Shown piece by piece: positions 34,260 through 43,645 of a stretch of 64,000 bases of DNA (within the stretch, counting starts at the first letter, position 1; every line of letters starts with the position of its first letter). Made by a program: the position numbers and the translations under genes. The notes beneath the pieces were generated by a model that saw only the letters and a program-made list of their open reading frames with translations, did not search any database and was not told the origin of the DNA. The stretch comes from Novosphingobium guangzhouense (GTDB lineage: Bacteria; Pseudomonadota; Alphaproteobacteria; Sphingomonadales; Sphingomonadaceae): contig NZ_LYMM01000023.1 in assembly GCF_002896965.1 (NCBI RefSeq), forward strand, positions 56,057 to 120,056. Direction: 5' to 3'.

Positions 34260-34742
34260 ATGTCTACCAAAGCCACTCTTCCCAGCGCTATCGACAAGCT
34301 TGTCATTGAGAGCGAGGTTCGCCGCCTGCTGGCAACATATGCTCATAACCTCGACTACGGGAAGGTCGATGCAAATGCCGAGTTGCTGGCGTCTGCCAAG
34401 TTCAATGTTGGGGGTACGATCGTGGAAGGACGCGACCGCATCGCGCAGTTCCTACGGAACAATCTCCAGTACCATGTCGACGACACGCCCAGGACCTGGC
34501 ATTCGGTCTCGAACGTGCTTATCGCCATCGCCTCTGCGACGGCCGCCAGTTCGATCTGCTACTTTACCGTCCACCAGGAGCTGCAAGGTCTGCCATTGCA
34601 GCCGATCGTGACTGGCCGTTACATCGACACCTTCGAACTTCATGATGGAGCGTGGCGCTTTGCGTCTCGCGAGGTTGAGGGGCGCCTCTTCGGCGACGTC
34701 AGCAAGCACATCGCTGCTCCGACCGAAGCCGCAGCGGAGTGA
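34260..34742 (+). CDS. NTF2-like / SnoaL-type protein
   Basis: The protein has 160 residues, with a cone-shaped NTF2-like fold predicted from its pattern: an N-terminal helix with VRRLLATYAHNLDYGKVD, then strands with FNVGGTIVEGRDRIAQFL and a C-terminal GRYIDTFELHDGAWRFASREV. Such proteins include ketosteroid isomerases, dehydratases and enzymes on aromatic substrates. It begins behind AGGAAA 152 bases after the VOC gene and may share its transcript. The catalytic residues cannot be named with confidence. Confidence 0.82.
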   Translation: MSTKATLPSAIDKLVIESEVRRLLATYAHNLDYGKVDANAELLASAKFNVGGTIVEGRDRIAQFLRNNLQYHVDDTPRTWHSVSNVLIAIASATAASSICYFTVHQELQGLPLQPIVTGRYIDTFELHDGAWRFASREVEGRLFGDVSKHIAAPTEAAAE

Positions 34743-34863
34743 GGCAGCGATGACCGGCAAACGACAGGCACTGGTGGAAGAAGCCTGGCTCTGAGGTCCG
34801 ACATCGACTCTCGCCATCGGTCACCACCACATCTCCAACACATGATTGCCACCGCGCGCGGCA

Positions 34864-35430
34864 TCACCGCTTTGCCTTAAACACTTCGCGCTGCCGATAG
34901 CATCCAGCCATGTGGTCGTTGGTGATGCCTACCGCCTGCATCCAGGCGTAGACGATGGTGGGGCCGACAAACTTGAAACCCCGCGCCTTGAGATCCTTGG
35001 AGATCGCTGCCGACAATGGTGTTTGGGTATCATACAGGTTGCCCGCGATCGGCTCGCCCGCCGTGAAGGACCAGCAATAGGCGGCGAAATCCTCACCGCG
35101 TTCCTGCATGGCGTTGAATATCTGCGCCCCTTTGACCGTGGCCATAATCTTGGCGCGGGCGCGGACGATGCCAGGGTTTGCCATCAGGCGCTCAATGTCG
35201 TGTTCGTCGAACCGGGCGACCTGCTGCGGGTCGAACCCCGCAAAGGCCTCGCGGAAGGCATCCCGCTTACGCAGGATGATCTCCCAGGAAAGCCCGGCCT
35301 GGAAACCTTCGAGCATCAGCGTTTCCCATAGCATCCGGGGGTCGCGCTGGGGCACGCCCCATTCGGTGTCGTGATAGGTTTGCATGAGCGGGTTTGACCC
35401 CGCCCATCCGCAGCGCTGCTTGCTATCCAT
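34864..35430 (-). CDS. tag: DNA-3-methyladenine glycosylase I (Tag)
   Basis: The protein has 188 residues. It begins with the conserved RCGWAGSNPLMQTYHDTEWG segment split by the zinc Cys, then FQAGLSWEIILRKRDAFREAF, and ends with NDHMAGCYR, whose His and Cys complete the zinc site. It removes 3-methyladenine from alkylated DNA. The start at 35430 has GGAAGG upstream. The 39 codons before it in the frame are Arg-rich noise. It lies 19 bases after the saccharopine-dehydrogenase-like gene, so it is probably last in a four-gene minus-strand operon, an unusual place for a repair gene. Confidence 0.92.
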   Translation of the reverse strand: MDSKQRCGWAGSNPLMQTYHDTEWGVPQRDPRMLWETLMLEGFQAGLSWEIILRKRDAFREAFAGFDPQQVARFDEHDIERLMANPGIVRARAKIMATVKGAQIFNAMQERGEDFAAYCWSFTAGEPIAGNLYDTQTPLSAAISKDLKARGFKFVGPTIVYAWMQAVGITNDHMAGCYRQREVFKAKR

Positions 35431-35449
35431 GGCCGGGCCTTCCTTTCGC

Positions 35450-36430
35450 TCAAAGATCGATGATGCGCGTGTCGGCGATCGTCTCTGCGAAACCGTCACC
35501 GAACAGACCCGCCGGGGTCTGAAAGCCCCGACGAACCTCGCCCTCAATCACACGCCGCGCCGCCTCCGCAGCAGCGATGGTGGTGAATGTGTAGCCGTTC
35601 ACGGTGTCGAGGACCGAGCGGACCACTATGCCATCTTGGCCGGTCACTTCGACGGCAGCGTGGTAACGATTGGCTTCGCGCTGTTCGATCGTTGGGCCAT
35701 CCGGCATGGTCGCGAGATCGCCTTCAGGGAAGGCTCCATCCGTCACATGCACGTAAGTGTCGATGTTCGGAATGTCCGTCGCACGCCAGATCGTGATGAG
35801 ATCGGGGAGTGTCACCGGAAACGCCGTAGCGGGGCCGCTGCCGAAATCGAAGGCGCGAAGTGCGTCGGCGCTGCGAGAAACCAGCGTACCATCCAGACGA
35901 TGCAGCGTTTCTGTCGTCACATTCTCGCTGGCGCTGATGGCCGAGCCACGCGAGAAGCCGCCCGTGACGTGAAGCGCAATGCTCAGGCTGACGGGCTTTT
36001 CCACGCGCTTGGCGGCGTGTCCGGCAAGCGATCCCAGCATGGCGACGCTTCCGCCGCTGCCCGGTAAGAGCATGACGCCTGCTGCCTGTGCCTCGCTGTC
36101 CAGCATCTCTGCAAGGCGGTAGCTGTCCAGTTCTGCCGCGATGTCCAGATAGTGGACCCCGCCCGCTATACAGGCGCGCATCAGCGGCTTCGCAGTACGC
36201 ATGAATGGCCCGGCGCAGTTCAGCAGCACGGCGACATCCTCCAGCGAGGTTGCAGCATCGTCGACAAGGAACAGCCGGTATTCGACACCGAGCTCGTCAG
36301 CCAGCGGAGCGAGCTTCACCTCGTCCTGCGGCCTTCCGGCGATGACGAAATCCAAGCCATGGGCCTTGGCGTTGGTTGCGGCCATGCGTCCGGTGTAACC
36401 GGCCGCGCCGTAGATCATCAGTTTGGTCAT
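35450..36430 (-). CDS. Saccharopine-dehydrogenase-family NAD(P)-binding protein
   Basis: The protein has 326 residues with an N-terminal Rossmann domain (MIYGAAGYTGRMAA) and a body typical of saccharopine-reductase/trans-acting enoyl reductase-like proteins (LLNCAGPFMRTAKPLMRACI, VHYLDIAAELDSY). Members reduce diverse substrates. Lysine metabolism is not implied. It starts at 36430, one base after the VOC stop, and is followed by tag. It is in an operon with an SDR and a VOC protein under a divergent AraC regulator. Confidence 0.85.
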   Translation of the reverse strand: MTKLMIYGAAGYTGRMAATNAKAHGLDFVIAGRPQDEVKLAPLADELGVEYRLFLVDDAATSLEDVAVLLNCAGPFMRTAKPLMRACIAGGVHYLDIAAELDSYRLAEMLDSEAQAAGVMLLPGSGGSVAMLGSLAGHAAKRVEKPVSLSIALHVTGGFSRGSAISASENVTTETLHRLDGTLVSRSADALRAFDFGSGPATAFPVTLPDLITIWRATDIPNIDTYVHVTDGAFPEGDLATMPDGPTIEQREANRYHAAVEVTGQDGIVVRSVLDTVNGYTFTTIAAAEAARRVIEGEVRRGFQTPAGLFGDGFAETIADTRIIDL

Positions 36431-36431
36431 G

Positions 36432-36827
36432 TCAGTGCTGCCAACTCTTGTATGTAAATTCGAGGCTGTACCCGTCCGGGTCGAGCACGTTTGCGGCGTA
36501 ATATCGCGGATCGTAGTGAAGCCGCACGCCGGGGGCGCCATTGTCGGTCGCGCCTGCCGCGATGGCGGCGGCGAATGCGGCATCCACCGCAGCCTGCGAG
36601 TCCGCGATGAACCCGACTTGCGCTGCCCGGCCTTCGACTGTGCCCGGTCGCAACCAGAAGAAGATACGGTTGTTCTTGCCGAAGCCCTTGAGGTCAGGAT
36701 GCCCCGGAGGGCCATCTTTGCCATCGTAATCGACACGCTGGGTGATCCCCAGCGGCGTCAGGGCTGCGGCGTAGAAGTCGATTGAGCGATCGAGATCGCT
36801 GACTGACAGGAAGACATGATCGAGCAT
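36432..36827 (-). CDS. VOC-family (glyoxalase-fold) protein
   Basis: The protein has 131 residues. It begins MLDHVFLSVSDLDRSIDFY and ends with YYAANVLDPDGYSLEFTY, with His 4 and the late Glu as probable metal ligands. It resembles the protein at 33715-34107. The shared stretch DNGAPGVR..Y.P.YYAA..DPDG shows common descent. It lies 15 bases after the SDR stop and one base before the saccharopine-dehydrogenase-like gene. Reaction not determined. Confidence 0.85.
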   Translation of the reverse strand: MLDHVFLSVSDLDRSIDFYAAALTPLGITQRVDYDGKDGPPGHPDLKGFGKNNRIFFWLRPGTVEGRAAQVGFIADSQAAVDAAFAAAIAAGATDNGAPGVRLHYDPRYYAANVLDPDGYSLEFTYKSWQH

Positions 36828-36842
36828 GGTGTTCTCCAGGGT

Positions 36843-37586
36843 TCAGATGATGTAACCGCCCGCGACCTCGATCGACTGCGCGTTGATCCAGCGGCTTTCG
36901 TCGGACAGCAGCCCGGCGATCGCGCCGCCGACGTCGTCCGGCTCGCCCACGCGGCCAAGCGCGGTCTGCCCGGCCAGCATGGCCTCGAACTCGTCATTCA
37001 GCCCACCGCCCAGTTCAGTGCGGATCGCACCGGGGGCGACCGAGTTAGCACGGATACCCCGGTCACCGAATTCCTTGGCCATGTAGCGGGTCAGAACCTG
37101 CAGACCGCCCTTGAAGCTGGCATAAGGCGCGACACCAGCGGTGGCCACGCGGGTCGTGGCGCTGGCGACGTTCACGATGTGGCCGCCATCGGCCATGATC
37201 GGCAGCAGCGCCTGAGTCAGGAAGAACGGTCCCTTGAGGTGGACGGCAAACAGGCCGTCGAACTCGGCTTCGGTCACGGTCGCGATCGGATTGAACACCC
37301 CGTAGCCGGCATTGTTGACCAGACCGTCGAAGTCACTGCGGTCCCAGTTGGCCTTGAGCGCCGCGCTCACGGCATCTCGAAATGCAGGGAATGCCGAGGT
37401 ATCGGCCACGTCCAGCTTGAGCGCGACGGCCTTGCCGCCATCGGCTTCGATCTGCGCGACGACGGCGTCCGCCGAGGCCGGGTTGCTGTTGTAGGTCAGG
37501 ATGACGCCCATGCCGTTTTTCGCGCAAAGGCGGGCTGCGCTGGCGCCGATGCCCCGGCTACCGCCCGTAATGATGACGATCTTCAT
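36843..37586 (-). CDS. Short-chain dehydrogenase/reductase
   Basis: The protein has 247 residues with TGGSRGIG near 8-15, NNAGYG near 90, and catalytic Ser-Tyr-Lys (ASATTRVA..., YASFKG). It starts at 37586 behind AGGAG. It ends with the family's AGGYII. It is first of a probable four-gene operon (SDR, VOC, saccharopine-dehydrogenase-like, tag) and divergent from an AraC regulator. It is of the same class as the SDR at 32960 but not obviously its closest relative. Confidence 0.9.
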   Translation of the reverse strand: MKIVIITGGSRGIGASAARLCAKNGMGVILTYNSNPASADAVVAQIEADGGKAVALKLDVADTSAFPAFRDAVSAALKANWDRSDFDGLVNNAGYGVFNPIATVTEAEFDGLFAVHLKGPFFLTQALLPIMADGGHIVNVASATTRVATAGVAPYASFKGGLQVLTRYMAKEFGDRGIRANSVAPGAIRTELGGGLNDEFEAMLAGQTALGRVGEPDDVGGAIAGLLSDESRWINAQSIEVAGGYII

Positions 37587-37734
37587 GTGAAACTCCTCGT
37601 GCTGCTGAAGCATGCGGTTGACGTGCTTTCTGGTAGGTCAGGGCCGAGGGCGGCGCTCACTCGATCCTCTTCAATCCATGCCTATTTCTGCTTTTAGCTT
37701 GGCTGAGGCATCTATCAGTGGGATAATCACGGCC

Positions 37735-38628
37735 ATGTTTGAGACCCTTAACGAACTGCGCCGTCTGGCCGCCCATGCCGAGAACCGCCGCACCGACACG
37801 GGCATCCCGCGCGTTGCGATGGTGCAGGGAGAAATCCCGGAACATCAGCTTGCCGCCGTCTATGACCCCATGGTCAACCTGATTCTCACGGGATCGAAGA
37901 CGATGACCGTGGGGGAGCGAACCCTACGCTATGATCCCGCCACCTACTTCGTGATGTCGGTCGATCTTCCTGCAGTCGGCTCGGTTCATCCTGCCGATAC
38001 CGGCGAGCCGTATCTGGCTGTCAGCCTGACGCTGGAGCCGGCGATCGTCGCGAATCTGCTGGCCGACCTGCCCAAACCTGCCGGGGGCGATTTGTACAGT
38101 CCGGGCTTCTCTATCGCGCCCGTGACCGATGAGCTGCTCGATGCCTGGGTACGGATGCTCCGGCTGATGGAGCGACCCGGCGACATCCCGGCGCTCGCCC
38201 CTGCTTATGAACGCGAGATACTCTACCGTGTGCTGCAGGGGCCGCAGGGCTGGATGCTGCGCGATATTGCGGCGCCCGGCACCGCGCTATCGCGCATTGG
38301 CGTCGCCATCCAGTGGATTCGACAGAACTTCACCAGTCCGCTCAGGATCGAGACCCTCGCTGCGATGGCTGCCCTCAGCGTGTCGGCCTTCCACCGCCAC
38401 TTCAAGGCAGTGACGGCGCTCAGCCCACTCCAGTACCAGAAGCGCATCCGCCTGCTTCATGCCCGCTCGCTGCTGATCGCCGGTGAAGGCAATGCGACTT
38501 CGGTGGCGTTCGGTGTTGGATATGAAAGCGCCACCCAGTTCAGCCGCGAATATTCACGTTATTTCGGCCTGCCGCCATCGAAGGACGCATTGCAGATCGT
38601 GCGCAACATCCATCCTTCAACGGCATAG
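37735..38628 (+). CDS. AraC-family regulator
   Basis: The protein has 297 residues: an AraC_N-type (pfam06719-like) effector domain of about 160 residues, followed by two helix-turn-helix motifs in the C-terminal 100 residues (RIETLAAMAALSVSAFHRHF and ATSVAFGVGYESATQFSREY). The second is the conserved AraC signature. ATG 37735 gives the usual family N-terminus. An in-frame ATG at 37678 is possible. It is divergent from the SDR operon with 148 bases between them, and probably activates it. Ligand unknown. Confidence 0.9.
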   Translation: MFETLNELRRLAAHAENRRTDTGIPRVAMVQGEIPEHQLAAVYDPMVNLILTGSKTMTVGERTLRYDPATYFVMSVDLPAVGSVHPADTGEPYLAVSLTLEPAIVANLLADLPKPAGGDLYSPGFSIAPVTDELLDAWVRMLRLMERPGDIPALAPAYEREILYRVLQGPQGWMLRDIAAPGTALSRIGVAIQWIRQNFTSPLRIETLAAMAALSVSAFHRHFKAVTALSPLQYQKRIRLLHARSLLIAGEGNATSVAFGVGYESATQFSREYSRYFGLPPSKDALQIVRNIHPSTA

Positions 38629-39022
38629 AACGCTATGACATAGTCCGTCGGGTATCACCTAGCCATTAGCAAGGGACCGAACCGCACCCCTTCCGTGAAC
38701 GCTGTTGCGATACGTCTACCAATTTCGTCAACCTGGCAGAATGCTCAAACTTGGCTACGAAAAGGCGGCAATGTCGGCCGAGAACCCGTCGTGCTGCCAC
38801 GCGCCCATTCAAGTCGTTCAAGTGGAAAAATGACAGGCCCATTAGCGGTTAGTCCGCTTATCACCGGGCTCAGACAAAACTGCCGGTCACGTGGCAGGAT
38901 GCGACAGGCCGCGCCTTTCGCCGGGCGGAGTAAGAACGCCTGCAGCAACGCCCCAGCTAACCTCGCCAGCCTGACCGCCGTCCAACCGCCTTGCAGGTTT
39001 TCAGTGCCATCCGCGTGGGAGG
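38629..39022. other. Intergenic stretch, nothing recognised
   Basis: No RNA gene or remnant could be recognised. The 115-codon frame at 38695-39042 lacks a ribosome site, and its composition is unlike the neighbours. The promoter of the hybrid kinase must lie here or within the first codons. Confidence 0.5.
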
Positions 39023-41623
39023 ATGATAGTCACCCCGCATGAGTTCAAAAGTGACGGAAATCCCAGGCAATTCAACGGCCGAGGTCTGGTCGAAGCTGAT
39101 CGTGTGGCTTCACTAGGGAGCTATGGAATTCTCGATACCCCGCAGGAAGCCGACTTCGACGATATCGTCAGGCTAGCGGCGGAGACCTTCACAGCGCCGA
39201 TCTCCGTCGTCAATTTGGTGGCGAGTGATCGCCAGTGGTTCAAGGCAGAAGTTGGCATAGGCGTAGGCGAGCTGCCTCTCGATGTATCGATCTGCGCTCA
39301 CGCCATCCTGCAAAATGATTTTCTTGTCGTGTCTGACACCCGTGAGGATGCTCGTTTCGCCTGCAATCCGTTGGTAACGGCGGAGGGTGGCCTGCGCTTT
39401 TATGCGGGCGCAATCCTGCGGGACAAGGCCGGGTTGCCGATCGGCACGATCTGCGTGCTGGACCGTGCGCCGCGCCCTGACGGTATCACTTCCTATCAAC
39501 GCCACGTGCTTGAGGTGCTGGCGCGGCAGGTCATGGCCCAGCTGGAACTTCGTAAGGCCCTTCAGGCCCAAGCCTCACGCGCTGAGGAATTGCGGGTAGA
39601 GGTGGAACAGCGTGCGAGAGTTGAAAAGGCGCTGAGAGCCATTCGGGAACGTTACCGCCTAGTGAGCCGGGCGACAAATGATGCCATCTGGGATTGGGAT
39701 TTTACCACCGATCACGTCACATGGAACCAGGCTTTGGAAGCGGCGCATGGCCATAGGCTCGCCGATATAGAGCTGACGGGAGAGTGGTGGATCGCACATA
39801 TCCATCCTGACGACCGCGATCGTGTCCATCACAGCATTCATGGCGCCATCGATGGTGATGCGGAAAGCTGGTCGGATGAGTATCGTTTCTGCCGCTTCGA
39901 TGGCAGCTACGCAGCTATTCTCGACCGTGGACACATTATCCGCGACCAGGAAGGCAAAGCTGTCCGGATGATCGGCGCCATGCTCGATCTGACAGAACAG
40001 CAGCGCACCCGCGCCGAGCTGATGTTAAACGAGGAGCGGCTGCGGCTCGCCACGCAGGCCGCTGAGGTAGGTTTCTGGGACGTGGATGTCGTGCATGACA
40101 TTCTCATCTGGCCGCCAATCGTCAAAGCCATGTTCGGCATTTCGCCCGACGTGCCGGTCTCCATGGCAGACTATTATAGCGGCCTTCATCCCGATGATCG
40201 GGAAGCCACTTTCGAAGCTTACGCCGCAGCTGCCGATCCTGCCAGACGTGCTATCTATGATGTTGAATATCGCACTATCGGGAAGGAAGACCAGATAGAG
40301 CGCTGGGTAGCCGCGAAAGGGCGGGGCGTTTTCGACGAAAGCGGCCAATGTCTGCGCGTCATCGGCACCGCCATCGATGTTACGGAGCGCAAGCGCGCGG
40401 AGGTGCGGGTTCTGGAGCTGAACGAACATCTGGAACGACGCGTGGCTCAGGCGATTTCCGAGCGGGAACAGGTCGAGGAAGCGCTGCGGCAATCTCAAAA
40501 GATGGAGGCGGTCGGCCAACTGACCGGCGGGATCGCGCACGACTTCAATAACATGCTGGCCGTCATCGTTGGGTCACTGGATCTCCTGAATCGCCGTCTT
40601 GGTGATGAGGATGCGCGCGCAAAGCGCTACGTCGACGCAGCACTGGAAGGCGCAGGACGTGCCGCCACCCTGACCCAGCGGCTCTTGGCTTTCTCACGCC
40701 AGCAGCCTCTCAATCCGGAGGTTTTGGACGCGAACAAGCTTGTACCTGGTATGTCCGAACTGCTCATCCATTCTCTGGGAACTGACGTGCGGTTGGAGAC
40801 GGTGCTCGCCGCAGGGCTGTGGCGCACACACGCGGATCGCAACCAACTGGAAAATGTCGTTCTCAATCTCGCCGTGAACGCGCGAGATGCGATGCCGGAG
40901 GGTGGACGACTGACGATCGAAACCCAAAACGTCCACTTCGACGACCGCTATGCTGCCGCGCATCTTGGCGTTCCGCCAGGGCATTATGTCCTGATTGCCA
41001 TTTCCGATACCGGCTGCGGGATGCCGCCTGAGATCATTGCCAAAGCCTTCGACCCGTTCTTCACGACCAAACAGGTTGGTAAGGGCACAGGGCTCGGACT
41101 CAGTCAGGTTTATGGGTTCGTCAAGCAGTCGGGTGGCCACGTCAAAATCTATTCGGAGTTGGGACAAGGAACGACCGTCAAGATCTATCTCCCCCGCTTT
41201 ATCGGCGACGAGATCGAGGCCGAACAGCTTTCAAACGGCGACTTGCCATTGGGTGAGGAACAGGAGATCATCCTGGTAGTCGAGGACGAACCGGCGGTGC
41301 GCCAATTCAGCGTCGATGCGTTGACCGATCTTGGCTATCAGGTGCTCGAAGCGGACGGCGCTGTGGCAGCACTACAGCTAATTGACGCCCATCCGGAAAT
41401 CGCGCTGCTCTTTACAGACATTGTGATGCCGGACATCAACGGCCGTAAATTGGCGGACGAAGCCCAACGCCGGCGACCCGAACTCAAGGTTCTTTACACG
41501 TCTGGCTACACGCGCAACGCGGTCGTGCATAATGGCGTTATCGACCCGGGTCTGGAACTGATCGGCAAGCCTTTTACCATCGAACAACTCGCCACGAAGG
41601 TGAGGAACGTTCTGAAATCCTGA
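39023..41623 (+). CDS. Hybrid histidine kinase: GAF-PAS-PAS-HisKA-HATPase-receiver
   Basis: The protein has 866 residues and no membrane segment. A GAF domain (about 30-175) is followed by two PAS domains (about 205-330 and 340-465). HisKA has H506 in GIAHDFNN, and HATPase_c has N-box and G-boxes ([21 protein letters not shown]). A receiver domain has D799 (FTDIVMPD). It should sense a cytoplasmic signal, possibly light or redox, and pass phosphate to its own receiver and then to an unlinked partner. GGGAGG directly abuts ATG 39023, so the exact start is uncertain, though the conserved domain begins soon after. A remnant at 60059 resembles this receiver. Confidence 0.87.
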   Translation: MIVTPHEFKSDGNPRQFNGRGLVEADRVASLGSYGILDTPQEADFDDIVRLAAETFTAPISVVNLVASDRQWFKAEVGIGVGELPLDVSICAHAILQNDFLVVSDTREDARFACNPLVTAEGGLRFYAGAILRDKAGLPIGTICVLDRAPRPDGITSYQRHVLEVLARQVMAQLELRKALQAQASRAEELRVEVEQRARVEKALRAIRERYRLVSRATNDAIWDWDFTTDHVTWNQALEAAHGHRLADIELTGEWWIAHIHPDDRDRVHHSIHGAIDGDAESWSDEYRFCRFDGSYAAILDRGHIIRDQEGKAVRMIGAMLDLTEQQRTRAELMLNEERLRLATQAAEVGFWDVDVVHDILIWPPIVKAMFGISPDVPVSMADYYSGLHPDDREATFEAYAAAADPARRAIYDVEYRTIGKEDQIERWVAAKGRGVFDESGQCLRVIGTAIDVTERKRAEVRVLELNEHLERRVAQAISEREQVEEALRQSQKMEAVGQLTGGIAHDFNNMLAVIVGSLDLLNRRLGDEDARAKRYVDAALEGAGRAATLTQRLLAFSRQQPLNPEVLDANKLVPGMSELLIHSLGTDVRLETVLAAGLWRTHADRNQLENVVLNLAVNARDAMPEGGRLTIETQNVHFDDRYAAAHLGVPPGHYVLIAISDTGCGMPPEIIAKAFDPFFTTKQVGKGTGLGLSQVYGFVKQSGGHVKIYSELGQGTTVKIYLPRFIGDEIEAEQLSNGDLPLGEEQEIILVVEDEPAVRQFSVDALTDLGYQVLEADGAVAALQLIDAHPEIALLFTDIVMPDINGRKLADEAQRRRPELKVLYTSGYTRNAVVHNGVIDPGLELIGKPFTIEQLATKVRNVLKS

Positions 41624-41681
41624 TTGCGGTGACATCTGCGCGGGTGCCGCCGCCCAGACCCGGTATTCGTAAGTGGGAGCG

Positions 41682-41700
41682 GCCCGCTGTAACGGCGGGC
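41682..41700. terminator. Possible bidirectional hairpin
   Basis: GCCCGC and GCGGGC pair around TGTAACG between the convergent kinase and oxidoreductase genes. The T-run expected of an intrinsic terminator is missing on both strands. Confidence 0.3.
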
Positions 41701-42614
41701 TAGCGCAATAAGATGCCTCGCTCGGCGAGGTCGTTGCGGATCGTAACGGCGGCGACCCCGGCTTCGCCCATCGCATGGCTGATCTGATCGAGACCTCTGG
41801 CAACATCTCCCGCCGCGTAAAGGCCGGGAAGGGAAGTGCGCTGATGGTCGTCCACGATGAGACACCCATCGTCAGTGCCTTCGGCGCCAATCGCCGTCGC
41901 CAGTTCGGACCGGATAACAGAACCGAGCGCCGGGTAGACGCTATCGAATTTGAGCTCGCCGCGCGGCGTCGGCACGACAATCTGCGCATCTTCCAACCGC
42001 AGTGGCGCGCAGGGGCCATCGATCAGGACGGCACCAGCCACAGCGAGCCGACGCTTTTCGTCATCTGAAAGGTCGTGCTCTCCATCGGTAGCGATGAGTG
42101 TCACATCGCGCGTATACATCCGCAGGAAGATTGCTTCCTTGAAGCCGTGGGAGCGGGTACCCAAAACACCGATTCGCTTGTCAGTGACCTCGTACCCGTC
42201 ACATATGGGGCAGTACCGAAGTAGTCCGCGGCGCAACGCCGCATCGTGGATGTCCGGTGCGATCTGAGGCCGATTGTTGATTACGCCGGTGCAGAGCAGG
42301 ACAGTGCGCGCAGACCATTCACGGCCCTGTGCACGAGCAACAAAACCCTCTTCGGTCCTCTCCAGTCCCTCAATCAAACCTTCCGTCACGACTGCCCCAA
42401 AGTCGGCAGCCTGCGCCCGCATCAACCCGAGAAGTTCGGTGCCAGCTATCCCACCCGGGAAACCGGCATGATTATGCGTGCGTGGGATCAGCGCCGCCCT
42501 GCTATGCCCCGCATCGACAACCGCGATCGAGAAGTGAAATCGTGCAAGATAGATGGCGGCCGTCAGACCTGCGGGCCCTGCGCCGATGACAAGGCAGTCG
42601 AGCGGCTGTTTCAT
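41700..42614 (-). CDS. Thioredoxin-reductase-like FAD/NAD(P) oxidoreductase
   Basis: The protein has 304 residues. The FAD-binding GAGPAG lies at 11-16, a redox-active-type CPICDGYE lies near residues 134-141, and a second nucleotide-binding stretch ([10 protein letters not shown]) has lost the usual GxGxxG. The C-terminal FAD motif is AAGDVARG. The pair C-x-x-C suggests disulphide reduction, but the weak NADPH motif resembles ferredoxin/flavodoxin-type or bacillithiol-type (YpdA-like) reductases. It is divergent from DUF3606 and other stress genes. The substrate is unknown. Confidence 0.82.
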   Translation of the reverse strand: MKQPLDCLVIGAGPAGLTAAIYLARFHFSIAVVDAGHSRAALIPRTHNHAGFPGGIAGTELLGLMRAQAADFGAVVTEGLIEGLERTEEGFVARAQGREWSARTVLLCTGVINNRPQIAPDIHDAALRRGLLRYCPICDGYEVTDKRIGVLGTRSHGFKEAIFLRMYTRDVTLIATDGEHDLSDDEKRRLAVAGAVLIDGPCAPLRLEDAQIVVPTPRGELKFDSVYPALGSVIRSELATAIGAEGTDDGCLIVDDHQRTSLPGLYAAGDVARGLDQISHAMGEAGVAAVTIRNDLAERGILLR

Positions 42615-42672
42615 TGGATGGGCAAACGACGATGCGGCATGCCGGTTCCATGCTCCTCAAGACAACCTCGCT

Positions 42673-42697
42673 GGAACTCACGGCTTTGGCACGGGTT
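42673..42697 (+). promoter_or_regulatory. EcfG-type (general stress sigma) promoter candidate
   Basis: GGAAC (42673-42677), 17 bases, then GTT (42695-42697). This is the alphaproteobacterial general-stress promoter pattern. The start of the DUF3606 gene follows 36 bases later. The site lies over the start region of the divergent oxidoreductase transcript. Confidence 0.5.
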
Positions 42698-42732
42698 GCA
42701 AATTCAGACAGCTGCGAAAGAGGAAATGCATC

Positions 42733-42921
42733 ATGGCAGATGATAAATCACAGCGCGGCGGCGCTGATCGCCGCACGGTCGCTGGCGGCGAGGGCTATGA
42801 GGTCGACTATTTTGCTCGAAAGCACGGTCTTACTGTCGAGCAGGCGCAGGATCTCATCGACCGATTTGGCAATGATCGCGCGGCGCTGGACGCTCAGGCA
42901 CAAAAGCTCACCAAGGAGTGA
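42733..42921 (+). CDS. DUF3606 small stress-associated protein
   Basis: The protein has 62 residues with a charged N-terminus and the family core GYEVDYFARKHGLTVEQAQDL, which ends in an acidic-basic helix. It starts at 42733 behind AGAGGA. The proteins are common in general-stress regulons of alphaproteobacteria, and an EcfG-like promoter lies upstream. No molecular role is known. Confidence 0.82.
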   Translation: MADDKSQRGGADRRTVAGGEGYEVDYFARKHGLTVEQAQDLIDRFGNDRAALDAQAQKLTKE

Positions 42922-42969
42922 GCGAAATGGGGTCGTCCAGCGCCGACCCCGAATTCATGGCAGGTTTCT

Positions 42970-43575
42970 ATGGATTCTCAGGACAAGCAGCCCGCAGCCA
43001 CTTCGCCGAGATCTGGTGATGGCCCGGCCTTGCTGATCCTGGATATGGTCAACTGCTTTGATTTTGAGGGGGCCGAGGCTCTGGAGCCCCGGGCTCTCGA
43101 AGCGGCACGGCGAATAGATCGCCTACGCCAGGAGTTTCGCGCGCACGGTTGGCCAGTCGTGTACGTGAACGATAATTTTGGCGAATGGCATTCAGAAGCT
43201 TCCAAGCTCGTAAGGCGCGCGCTCGAAAAGGATAATCCGGTCACAGAGATGGTGAGGCCGGAGCACGACGACTTCTTCATCATCAAGCCGCAATTTTCCG
43301 GTTTCTACGCCACGAACCTGCCGGTGCTGCTACCGCAGCTGGGCGTCAGCAAACTGGTGCTGAGCGGAATCGCTACCGATATCTGCGTGCTGTTCACCGC
43401 AGCGGATGCCCATATGCGCGAATACGACCTATGGGTGCCTGAAGATGCCGTGGCTGCCGAGAGCGATGAACGAGGCCGATGGGCCCTGGAGATCATGGCA
43501 CAGAGCATGGGAGCCGAGACGGCGGCCACGTCGCAGAAATCCCTCGGGGAATGGCTAGCTGCTTGCACGCAATAG
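42970..43575 (+). CDS. Isochorismatase-family cysteine hydrolase
   Basis: The protein has 201 residues. The catalytic triad of the family is visible: Asp in LLILDMVNCF (D25), Lys in FFIIKPQF (K102) and Cys in IATDICV (C139), preceded by a cis-peptide-like SGIATD. Members are nicotinamidases, isochorismatases or carbamoyl-hydrolases. The specific substrate is not evident. It lies 48 bases after DUF3606 and may share its transcript. Confidence 0.87.
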   Translation: MDSQDKQPAATSPRSGDGPALLILDMVNCFDFEGAEALEPRALEAARRIDRLRQEFRAHGWPVVYVNDNFGEWHSEASKLVRRALEKDNPVTEMVRPEHDDFFIIKPQFSGFYATNLPVLLPQLGVSKLVLSGIATDICVLFTAADAHMREYDLWVPEDAVAAESDERGRWALEIMAQSMGAETAATSQKSLGEWLAACTQ

Positions 43576-43645
43576 CTGAAATGCTTTCGAACCCAAATGT
43601 TTCCCGCGCGTTTCCATCCAAAGCAAATCGGCGAGAGGCATCGGC

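Noticed and set aside
38695..39042. 115-codon plus-strand frame before the hybrid kinase
   Set aside because: No ribosome site, overlaps the kinase start and has a composition of non-coding sequence.
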